This document shows positions 37,924 through 46,300 of a stretch of DNA of 64,000 nucleotides, piece by piece. The position numbers were made by a program, and so were the translations under genes. Source of the DNA: Agapetus fuscipes. Taxonomy: Eukaryota; Arthropoda; Insecta; Trichoptera; Glossosomatidae. Within the stretch, counting starts at the first letter, position 1; the number at the start of each line of letters is the position of its first letter. The stretch covers positions 9,610,001-9,674,000 of the forward strand of contig OX637338.1 of NCBI GenBank assembly GCA_951799405.1, read 5' to 3'. The notes below the pieces were generated by a model that was given only the letters and a program-made list of their open reading frames with translations, had not been told where the DNA came from and ran no database searches.

Positions 37924-39012
37924 TTAATATTCAATATTTTGTTCTGCAAGAAAAAGCATTTTTGAGTAGATTTTGCATTTTATTTTATCATTGGCCCTAT
38001 GTTCCGTAGGAAAAGACAACTTAAATCTTTCGTTGTGCTTTGTGCAATTTTTACATTTTGGAGGACCCTCCTTGTTTGTACAATCTTTGTACGTATGAGC
38101 ACCTCCACAATAAGTACAGCATACGTCATGTTGGCCGTCTCTTTGCAGACATCTCGCCGCACTGTGCCCCCACATAAGACAAGAGAAGCATTGAGTAATT
38201 GCATTCGCATCTTCAACTGGAATCCTCTGATATCCTAAATTAACTTTAGCCTTCGTAAGTAATACTCTTCGTATAGTAGGGTCCACTTCCACGATGTAGT
38301 TTGATGTGTCATTATATTTGCTTTTAATAAATTTTTTAACACGGAGCATTTCATCAAAGTGTTGATCTGGATTTAGGGCAGAAATCTCAGAGTTTTGAGT
38401 CACAATGTCCTCCAGGAAATCATCCTTATCATAATCATTCTGTATACCTTTCAAAATCATAGTAGGTTTCCTTTTTTTCAGTTCATCAACGTTAACATCC
38501 TTAAATTCGTTTTCTATGCACTTCTTCAATTTATGCGCATCATCTTTTCTGTTACATTTTATGATGACTCTATTTTTAGAAATTTTTTTCACCTCCTCCA
38601 CACTTATACCAAGATTTCTTAGTTTAATTTTTTGGTAAATTTCCTTAATAAGGTCATGAGCAGAAGAGTTATTTAACGGGATTAACATTAGATTGTACAG
38701 ATTATTAACGTTTTTCGCATTAGTTTCGTTTTTGAAAACATCATCGAATTTCACTTTTATGTTGTCAGAAATAGTCTGGATAGATTCTTCTATGTGATCT
38801 AACTTAGACTCTATTTTATCCTGCGAGGCAGCAGAGTTGACAAGGAAGATCAAGTGTTCCATTATACCACTAACAGCATCACTGACAGCTCCGCGCTGAT
38901 CTTTAGATAGGATATTAATTGCCAGCAGTTCTTTGATTTTCTTTTGATGAATTTTAGCGTCCTTCAGCCTCTCGACGCAGGATAGGGAGTTGGAATTAAC
39001 GGTTGTGTTCAT
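37924..39012 (-). CDS. LINE ORF1: gag-like RNA-binding protein with zinc knuckles
   Basis: Intact frame of 362 codons plus stop. I chose ATG 39012 (MNTTVNSNSL) because the frame upstream of it has no ATG. The N-terminal third is helical and charged (ERLKDAKIHQKKIKELL; DKIESKLDHIEESIQTIS), likely a coiled coil for self-assembly. The middle has an RRM-like or gag-like stretch (KNRVIIKCNRKDDAHKL). Near the C-terminus are CCHC knuckles: CFSCLMWGHSAARC fits CX2CX4HX4C, followed by CCTYCGGAHTYKDC and a partial CKNC. Such ORF1 proteins bind the element's RNA during retrotransposition. Confidence 0.88.
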   Translation of the reverse strand: MNTTVNSNSLSCVERLKDAKIHQKKIKELLAINILSKDQRGAVSDAVSGIMEHLIFLVNSAASQDKIESKLDHIEESIQTISDNIKVKFDDVFKNETNAKNVNNLYNLMLIPLNNSSAHDLIKEIYQKIKLRNLGISVEEVKKISKNRVIIKCNRKDDAHKLKKCIENEFKDVNVDELKKRKPTMILKGIQNDYDKDDFLEDIVTQNSEISALNPDQHFDEMLRVKKFIKSKYNDTSNYIVEVDPTIRRVLLTKAKVNLGYQRIPVEDANAITQCFSCLMWGHSAARCLQRDGQHDVCCTYCGGAHTYKDCTNKEGPPKCKNCTKHNERFKLSFPTEHRANDKIKCKIYSKMLFLAEQNIEY

Positions 39013-39110
39013 TTTGTATGAATTTTTCAAGGAAATATAAATTGGAGATTGGTTAGGAAACAATTTGACAGCTGTATGATGAGAAGCTTATTAACGATGG
39101 TCACAGTAGG

Positions 39111-40324
39111 TAGGTAGGATGGTAGTAGTAGGTACTATTTGCTCTGCACGCTGTCAAAATCAGATGACTCGTATTGCAAATTAATAAATCTTTTAATTTG
39201 AGCACTGTTTATCTTTACAATACCAAACCCACAATATATGTGGCAAAACACACGTTCAGCTACAACAATATACACTTAGAACTCCAAAAATCAACAAAAA
39301 AACAGTAAAACTCCAAATTAATATAAATAAAGTCGGTTAATGCGTGTTACTGCACTCGATACAGAATTGTCTATGTACTTTAAAAGTAAACTTTACACTA
39401 GAGGTGCAGTACTTTGAGGACGATCGAGTGCTGACTACAATGCTTTTCCTACACAGTACACCGATTCATCGTAAATCTAAATCATAACAGTATTTGCCTG
39501 CATAACAGAGAAATTGAATTTCACTGAAGGCAATCATTACACCCTTAGGAAGGCACCCTTAGGTACTCAATTTTTGTAGGGATTGGTATTATTCCAAAAT
39601 ATTGTGATTGTGAAGACGATTGCAATTCATCAACTTATTGATCTGCTTTTTCGGCCACAAACGTCACATTTCCATGAACAGATTTTTAGCGACCAATAAC
39701 AAAAAAATGTTTGCCTTTTTCGTAGCAACCCGGGCGTGTGACGTCACAGTTTTTATTGTCTTTGGACTTTGTGCTCAGTCCATTATATTTATTACCCATA
39801 AACAAACAAAATCTACTCACTCAAACTCAATAAAATCATCTAATTATACGTGTCTTACAAATTATATTCTCAAATACAGTATTACATGATGTATAACGTT
39901 CTACAATAAGTGCAACAGTGTTTAGTGTTCGCAGAATAAAATGAGATGATTGGTGTGCGGTTTATCAATGACCGTAGGAGGGTCTTGATAGATCCTTAAG
40001 CCTCATGTCGTAGCCACCTTTCATGGAGCCAGAACTATCACAAGCGAATGCCTTTTGGAATCCTTCAGAGCTCGCTACTAGAGTGTTGGTCCTCACATGT
40101 GAGGGCAACAAGCCAGTCCACTCAGACGAGATTGTTTCTTCAAACAAGATCTTTCTCGAACAGAACTGTTGGGCCGCTCGCAGGAAGAAGATCTACAAAA
40201 TAAAATACGCAATGATATAAATAAGTCAATTAAGTTTACAAGATTGCATTTCATGGTCTGCAAAAATGTGTAATTTACCACATTTACAGTAAAGATATGT
40301 ACACATTTAAGATTCACACTTGCT
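39111..40324. other. Gene-less stretch
   Basis: No gene seen. It begins with GTAGGTAGGTAGG-type runs common in moth and butterfly intergenic DNA. Short open frames near 39620 and 39965-40220 lack recognisable motifs. Confidence 0.4.
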
Positions 40325-40550
40325 CCTTGACTTATAGGTTGGTATGAGGCTGACCACCAATACTATAAAAAAATGTTTCACTTTATCAGTATCACCCCTG
40401 TTTCAAGGAAGGTCGGTATGCTCATTTGAGATTGGGTTTGTATGTTGTAAGTCCACATTCGGCATGTGTAATTTATACGTATCTGCTTATGGGAATGCAT
40501 TTAAAATTAATCTTAAATGATATATATCTTTGCAACTTATATTATAGATT
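40325..40550 (+). repeat. Family A repeat
   Basis: Runs from CTTGACTTATAGGTTGGTAT through the TATCACCCCTGTTTCAAGG and CATTTGAGATTGGG blocks to ATATATCTTTGCAACTTATA. A short reversed piece of the same end (AGTCAGCCTCATACCA) sits at 40869-40884, so two partial copies may face each other here. Confidence 0.75.
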
Positions 40551-40772
40551 ACTTCATGCACTCTCACAAGCAAACACATGCAAGCTCACGCTTACCTACA
40601 CATAATGTGTGTATACTGTACCTATAGGTGCTTATAAAAGAAAGCCTTAACGTCAAAATCAAAATATGAACAATCGCTGCCTTCCTCTGATACACGTGTA
40701 GCATTGGCGAAGCAAGCTAAATGCCATGGATGGAGAGTGTCAACACAGATGCAGCGAAGGCGGACATATGCA

Positions 40773-40815
40773 CGTGGGAGTGGAGGAGAATCCTGGATTC
40801 TCCTCCACTCCCACG
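40773..40815. repeat. Perfect 21-bp-arm palindrome, 1-bp loop
   Basis: Arm C-GTGGGAGTGGAGGAGAATCC (40773-40793), a single T, and the exact reverse complement (40795-40815). No mismatch was seen. It is not inside a recognised repeat, although family A pieces lie on both sides. Confidence 0.92.
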
Positions 40816-40939
40816 GTCGACTCAGGGCTGTCGAGCTTATGATGCTGAAGCAAGCTTTATAGTACGATTAGTCAGCCTCATACCATGTACATATTTTTAA
40901 AGAAACTACATATATTGAATGCAATAATTTAATAATCTA

Positions 40940-42368
40940 ATGAGAGGGGGCGCGCAGAGACTGACAACCTCCGCCGCCCGGAAGCCGTGGGAGTGTCAAA
41001 TGGCCTCTGTAGAGGCGTCAAAGCTGATTCTGTCAGGAAGGCTGAAGAAGTGTGCGAGCGACGAAAAGAATGCGTGAGAAGAAAGTATGCGAAGAAAGAG
41101 GAATGGAAGTTTGCAACGTGGAACGTGAGGGACTGGAATGACTGTAAAGAGAGGGAAATCTCAAATATTATGAAAGAGAGAGGAATAAAAGTTCTTTGTG
41201 TGACTGAGACGAAAATGATAGGAGATGGAGAAAAAGAAATGAGACTGGCTTTATGCCAGAAAGAGGGTGTGTAGACCAGATCTTCACTCTCAGACAGATT
41301 GTTGAAAAACATCTGGCTGTGGGTCGGAAGGTCTACACGGCTTTTGTGGATCTCGAGAAGGCTTTTGACTCGGTGGACAGAGGTATGATGTGGAAAGTAC
41401 TCCTAAAGTACGGTGTGAACGGCAAGCTTCTGAATGAGATACGCGCCATCTATGAAAATAGTTTGGCGTGTGTACGAGTGGATGGTAAATGTAGCGAATG
41501 GTCTGATGTTTACAAGGGAGTACGACAGGGGTGTGTTGGCTGATAAAGCGGAGGAGCTCCAGATAATACTCACCAAAATTAATGATGATTTTAGTAAGAA
41601 CGGTTTAAAAGTGAATGCCAGTAAGACGAAAGTATTAGTGTTTGACAGGACTGAGGAATGCGAGGAAATTGAGATAAGACTGAATGAAACAAGAGTGGAG
41701 GTCGTGAAAGAATTTGATTATCTGGGAAGCAAGTTTGAGTCGAATGGGAAATTGACGAAAGAATTAGAAAAGCGCGCTAGTAGAAGAAGAAGTGTAATGG
41801 GAACGATTGGAAGAATTGCAAGAAATAGGAAACTTACGAAGAATATGAGATTGGCGGTCCACAATGGCATATTGGTTCCGACATTGATGTATGGAAGTGA
41901 GGCGTGGACAGTTAATGAATGTGAGCTGAGTAAAGTATTTACGGTTGAAATGGCTTACCTGAGAGCAATGGCTGGAAAGACACTGAATGATAGAGTACGT
42001 AATGATTGGGTGATGAACGAGTGTGGTATAAAAGAGAATATGAGAATGAAAGTACAAAAAAGTACGATGAGATGGTTCGGACATCTCGAAATAATGGATG
42101 ATGAACGACTAACGAAGAAAGTGTACAAAGGAAATGTCAGAGGAAAGCGCGGAAGGAGAAGGCCGAGGAAAGAATGGTTAGACCAAATAGGTGAGATTGC
42201 GAAAGAATGGAACCTGCAGAGTGAGAATAAGAGAAGAGTATGTATGAAAAAGGTGATGAATATTGAGGAAATGAAAGTGGTTTGTAAGGACAGAAAAAAG
42301 TGGAGGCGCATCTGCGGAGGTACCGGCCACCCCTAGTGGAACAGCGGCAGGATACAGTACAGTACAGT
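40940..42368 (+). mobile_element. Internally deleted RTE-like LINE
   Basis: It starts with a GC-rich 5' region (GAGAGGGGGCGCGCAGAGAC) and ends in a GATACAGTACAGTACAGTA short-repeat tail, as many RTE-type LINEs do. At least two internal deletions join distant parts of the ORF. A 5'-truncated sister copy lies at 43611-43895. Confidence 0.85.
40987..42336 (+). pseudogene. RTE-like endonuclease-reverse transcriptase, multiply deleted
   Basis: Three pieces. 40987-41273: start of the protein and endonuclease N-terminus (FATWNVRDW, IKVLCVTETKM). 41253-41543: reverse-transcriptase fingers (CVDQIFTLRQIVEKHL, TAFVDLEKAFDSVDR, VRQGCV). 41545-42336: region after the palm (NGLKVNASKTKVLVF, YLGSKFES, YGSEAWTV, MRWFGHLEIMDDERL, RGRRRPRKEWLDQI, CKDRKKWRRICG). 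Most of the endonuclease is missing between the first two pieces. The YADD-bearing palm is missing between VRQGCV and LADKAEEL, with a frame change at the joint. The copy is dead, but the flanking codons are well preserved, so the deletions look fairly recent. Confidence 0.9.
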
Positions 42369-42459
42369 AATGCATAGCTGTATAGCAGGGGCGTACATTT
42401 CATACAGGCACATGCGCTTATAGGTAGGCAATATATGGTAAAAAAAACCTTTAAGCTTT

Positions 42460-42577
42460 GTCAACGACGTTAGCCATGTTGAAAGCACCGGTTCCCATAG
42501 ATCACCGAAGTTAAGCAACATTGGGCGTGGTCAGTGCTTGGATGGGTAACCGCTCAGGTACACCGCGTGTCGTTGGC
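42460..42577 (+). rRNA. 5S rRNA-like sequence (probably SINE head, not an rDNA gene)
   Basis: 118 nt with the expected 5S layout: closing stem ACGACG.../...CGTTGGC, ACACCGGTTCCC-like loop region (here GCACCGGTTCCCATAG), ATCACCGAAGTTAAGCAAC (box A region) and CTTGGATGGGTAACCGC (box C). No T-run terminator follows; the sequence passes directly into a tRNA-like SINE head. Tandem rDNA is absent. It is therefore best read as a retroposed 5S unit that could still drive pol III transcription. Confidence 0.8.
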
Positions 42578-42584
42578 ATCTTGG

Positions 42585-42812
42585 ACCGGTCCGTAGTCCG
42601 TAGTGGCAACACTTCGGACTCGTAAATGGAAGGTTGTGGATTCGGATCCCGGCGGAGCACAAAAAATATACCATTTATATTTCGAATGTGCTCTTCGCTG
42701 GGTTGAAAAATTCATAAACCTTTACCAATGACCGGTCACCAAAGGTCCATCCAGCCTTACAGCAACTGGGTCTTGCTTGAGTATTGGCGCTTTGTAGCGA
42801 CGACCAAGCTCG
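42585..42812 (+). repeat. SINE family C portion of the composite
   Basis: The head CCGGTCCGTAGTCCGTAG, with B-box-like GGATTCGGATCCC, then TTCGCTGGGTTGAAAAATTC, CAATGACCGGTCACCAAAGG and TGGGTCTTGCTTGAG. It matches the other copies until CGACCAAGCTCG, where the usual GCAGAGGGCTC...AAATAAATCA end is replaced by the F tail. Confidence 0.85.
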
Positions 42813-43011
42813 TACACCTCTGCGGCACTACAACAAGTGTCATAGACCCCTAGAGTCTTTAGATTCTAGGGAGTCTCCCGCACAGGATTTCTTAAAATAA
42901 AAAAAAGCTTGATATTCCGGTTGAAAATTCAAAATTTAAGTTTGATTAGAACCATCATTATCACATCGGTCAATTTCAAATGAGTTGTTTTAAAAAGAAT
43001 GGGAGAAAATA

Positions 43012-43017
43012 TTTATT
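43012..43017 (-). promoter_or_regulatory. Candidate polyadenylation signal for the M13 gene
   Basis: AATAAA on the minus strand (in CAGAATAAATATT), 120 bp downstream of the TAA stop at 43137-43139 and within the right half of MITE G. No closer AATAAA was seen on that strand. Use of this site is inference. Confidence 0.4.
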
Positions 43018-43136
43018 CTGATATGTATGTGCCCATACCCTATGCACGTGCCTGCTGTATGGGCACATCAAGAGGCGTTTGTTTCACTTAATGCGTATTG
43101 AAATAAATTGTAAACGCTGGCAAACAAATATTGGCT

Positions 43137-43322
43137 TTAAAGGTTTTCTGCCTGTCCTAAAAGATTTAATAATATATTTAGTACCTGATCGATTGTTTTG
43201 TTTATCCATACAAGTGGCAAGTCTCCTGATGATGCTTCAAACCTCTCTTTATACGTATTGTAAGCGAGATTCAGTCCAATGATATCCTTTGTTGTTTCCA
43301 TCCCGATATCTGACATTTCAAA
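43137..43322 (-). CDS. M13-like gene exon 11: ExxxD helix and early stop
   Basis: Acceptor TTTTTTCAG|TTTGAA. Reads FEMSDIGMETTKDIIGLNLAYNTY, matching ENIADxGGLxxAYxAY, so the third zinc ligand Glu and its Asp partner are kept. It then reads INKTIDQVLNILLNLLGQAENL and ends with TAA. Active members have LNxTxxQLFFxxFAQxWC here and about 60 more residues. A GTACTA after TIDQ could serve as a weak donor to an unseen exon, but read-through keeps the family resemblance better. Confidence 0.75.
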   Translation of the reverse strand, partial: FEMSDIGMETTKDIIGLNLAYNTYKERFEASSGDLPLVWINKTIDQVLNILLNLLGQAENL

Positions 43323-46300
43323 CTGAAAAAATACAAGCCTTTATTTAGCAATGATGAAGTATAACCATTATACTTTAGTTATAAAAGACTATGAATCCAT
43401 GATACAGTAAATTCGTAAGTTGATGGGTTGCAGTTTTAATGTAAATTATCTCAGCAAAATTTAGAAAATAAATTATTTTCCTCGCCAGGCAAAAGTCACA
43501 CATCTTTGTGAGTAAGGTCCTTTGCAAGCAATAACAAATTATTATTTCATTTTTACTTAGCAACCTTTTACTTTTAGTATTATTATTATCAACCAAAACG
43601 TGCGACGTCATCTCGAAAGAATGGATGATGAACGACTAACGAAGAAAGTGTATTAAGGAAATGTCAGAGGAAAGCGCGGAAGGGGAAGGCCGAGGAAAGA
43701 ATGGTTAGACCAAATAGGTGAGATTGCGAAAGAATGGAACCTGCAGAGTGAGAATAAGAGAAGAGTATGTGTGAAAAAGGTGATGAATATTGAGGAAATG
43801 AAAGTGGTTTGTAAGGACAGAAAAAAGTGGAGGCGCATCTGCGGAGGTACCGGCCACCCCTAGTGGAACGGCGGCAGGATACAGTACAGTACAGTACGTG
43901 CGACGTCAAAATTCTGTTTTATATTAAATTTGTGCCGAGTCTATACCATTCCATTAAAAAATCAAAACAAATTGGAAATGAAACAACAACAACAAAAAAT
44001 CCTGGTATTCAGAAAAAAATCCCGGACACTTTAGTGTTCTCAAACCCAAAAAATAAAATTACCTCGGACTTTTAAAATATATAATTCAAAGATCTTTTTG
44101 GACTTACTTGGATATTTTCATATTCTCGTTGCTCCAAAGTTGAGAAGATTCGTTCAACGGGAAATGAACCTTCGGCGTGTAAATGAAGTTCATTTCTTCT
44201 GATGAATCTGGAAATCTCTCTGGCAAGCATAGCTCCCAAATCACTCAACTTCAAATAATCCGGCAACTCAGGAGATATATTGACGAACGGCAGCACTAAA
44301 ACGTTAACATTACATCACAGTGACAATTACTGTTTTTCTTTTCATATTCAAATCCAAAGGTCCATCCAGCCTTACAGCAAGTGGGTATTGCTTCAGAATC
44401 CGCACTTTCTACAGCGATGACCAAGCTCGTAGAAGTCTCTTGCGGTGTGATTCACACAAAAACAACGCGCACCAAATCAAAAAGTCCTTCTCAGTCCACT
44501 CCTAGACGTAGGCCTCCTTTAATCCTCTCCATTTCTGTCTATCAGCTGCTACTCAATGGGGGTCTCCCCACTCCCCGCTTGGGCATTCCGGTCACCAAAT
44601 AAATCAACCTTATATTATGAATCGTATCGGAAAAACTTACCAATAACATTTGTGTCTTGTATAAATGTAGGGTTTGAATCATAAGGGAGTAATTGAGTCG
44701 ACCACCTGAAAAATATATTTTTAAAAAATATTCAGTACAATTTAAAATTAATATACTTAAGTTGATGATTTCAGTTATTCATAAAATAACTTACAGAATA
44801 TCAGGGTAGTTGAGTATACTATCTGGAGCAACGTTATACTTGAGATTTCCATACTCTAATTCTTTCAGACGTCTCTCCAACTGGGCTGTATTCGTGACAA
44901 AACCATCCGAAGTAATGTTTATCTGTGAATAATTAAAATGAAGACTAAGAAATGAGTAGTTATTCAAATGCATGTATTTTATCAGATGACCCTTACATTT
45001 TCCATTCGAAAGCTCAGTGCAGTTTTATTTCTCCATGGTCTGTGATCATACGCAGTGAATAACTGCAAATTTCTTATTTGTTCCTTATACTTTTCCATGT
45101 CATTTGTTGCTGTTATGTAATATTCTATGTTGGATTGGAACGATTTTTTTATTTCGCCAAATATTTTTTGCGAAATCTCGTGGTAATATTTGAGTTCACT
45201 CTCCTTCAGAGAATCCAAATAGATAGACGAGCTGAGGTCTTCCATGAAGTTGCTGGTGACTTGTATACAGTACAGCCTTCTATCTCCCAGGGTGGTTTGA
45301 TCGAGGGAGAAGTCTCTATGGAGCTTATGAAGGTACAGCGCCAATACACCATTATACACGTTTCTGAAAACATCAACATTATTTTAGTTTTTCGACAATC
45401 AGATAAAAAAACCCCTATATGGTCACTCACCTTACGTCCATGGATTTCATTTTTTTAAATAATTCGGTTAACTTTTTAAAAGATATAACATCGACTGTAA
45501 AATCGTCGGTAATATATCCATTTAAAATTTTATTGAAAAGCAAAGTCCAGTCAATCTGAAAAATACATAGTTGTAATTATTCTTATAGAAAAGAATTTGT
45601 AGTGCATCTTAAAATTAGGTAGCTTATTTCATACAAAATGAAAAAAGAAACATTTATTACCATATCGATGTTGTTTTTTAAATCCAAAATTGTAACTTTC
45701 TTTTTGTCGTCTTTGTTATTCGGCTCCTGAAAAATGTTGGTACTGGGTTAAAATATTGTTTTCATGAACTTCTTTCTTGCATTTATAGAGCCAGAGAGGG
45801 TAAGAAAAAATAACAAATAAAGTGCCTGTACAAAATATATTATTATAACATGGGTAAACGTCTTCAAAAAGGATCTTATATTATCTGGAAGAAATTTTAC
45901 GGTGAGAAAAAAATACTAATAGGCACATATATTTTCATGTAGATAAACTAATATATAAAGAGAAAAAACCATATTTATCTGCACACTTACAGAATCCAAA
46001 TAAAGCAAGAGTAATTGCAATGCCTCCAATATTTCCTCGATCACGCTTCCTTTCTCTTGCTCGTCCATATCATCAAATATTTTGTACTTCAGGAAAGCTT
46101 CTTGCACCGAGTCAATGAGGGTTTCATTTCTTACACATTCCTTGTACTGCGTTAACTGATCTTCTAAGTTCACTGTCTCATTCAAATCTTGCTTCAATAA
46201 ACACAGTCGCTCGTAATGATTCTCCCTTTTATTGTTTTGTAAAATCGAATGCTTCTGGTTTATTGGTGTTATCGTTATATCGAACTTGTTATTTATTGTA

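Larger units (their letters stand above)
34228..39110 (-). mobile_element. Nearly complete non-LTR retrotransposon (CR1/Jockey group)
   Basis: A full two-ORF layout on the minus strand: 5' region near 39110, ORF1 39012-37924, a ~430-bp spacer, ORF2 37495-34475, a 3' UTR of ~210 bp, and a poly-A tail read as the T-run at 34228-34263. Both frames are preserved except for one stop codon. It is the best-preserved autonomous-type element in the window. Confidence 0.9.
42460..42900 (+). mobile_element. Composite retrosequence: 5S rRNA head + SINE C + LINE tail
   Basis: Order: 5S rRNA-like unit (42460-42577), 7-nt joint, SINE C tRNA-like head and body (42585 to ~42812), then family F LINE-type tail (~42815-42890), then an A-rich end CTTAAAATAAAAAAAA. 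AAGCTT occurs at both edges (near 42453 and 42905), consistent with a short target duplication within MITE G. Other SINE C copies in the window have neither the 5S unit nor the F tail. Confidence 0.75.
42395..43066. mobile_element. MITE family G carrying a composite insertion
   Basis: The left end has TCATACAGGCACATGCGC and the right end has GCACGTGCCTGCTGTATGGG, which are imperfect inverted repeats. A second copy at 52050-52262 shows the uninterrupted form, with GGTAAAAAAAC leading into AGCTTGATATTC. In this copy that point is opened by a ~440-bp insert (42460-42900). The right half supplies an AATAAA on the minus strand just past the end of the M13 gene. Confidence 0.75.

Noticed and set aside
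37485..37949. 154-codon frame between LINE ORF1 and ORF2
   Set aside because: Low-complexity, hydrophobic and Tyr-rich; it occupies the inter-ORF spacer of the LINE and has no known counterpart there.
40760..40880. Transcription terminator hairpin
   Set aside because: The 21-bp palindrome has no gene upstream and no T-run in the expected place; it is better treated as a foldback of unknown origin.
42460..42577. Functional 5S rRNA gene
   Set aside because: Several substitutions, no T-run terminator, no tandem array, and direct fusion to a SINE head inside a MITE make a retroposed unit more likely.
45078..45458. 126-codon plus-strand frame
   Set aside because: Antisense shadow of M13 exons 6 and 7.
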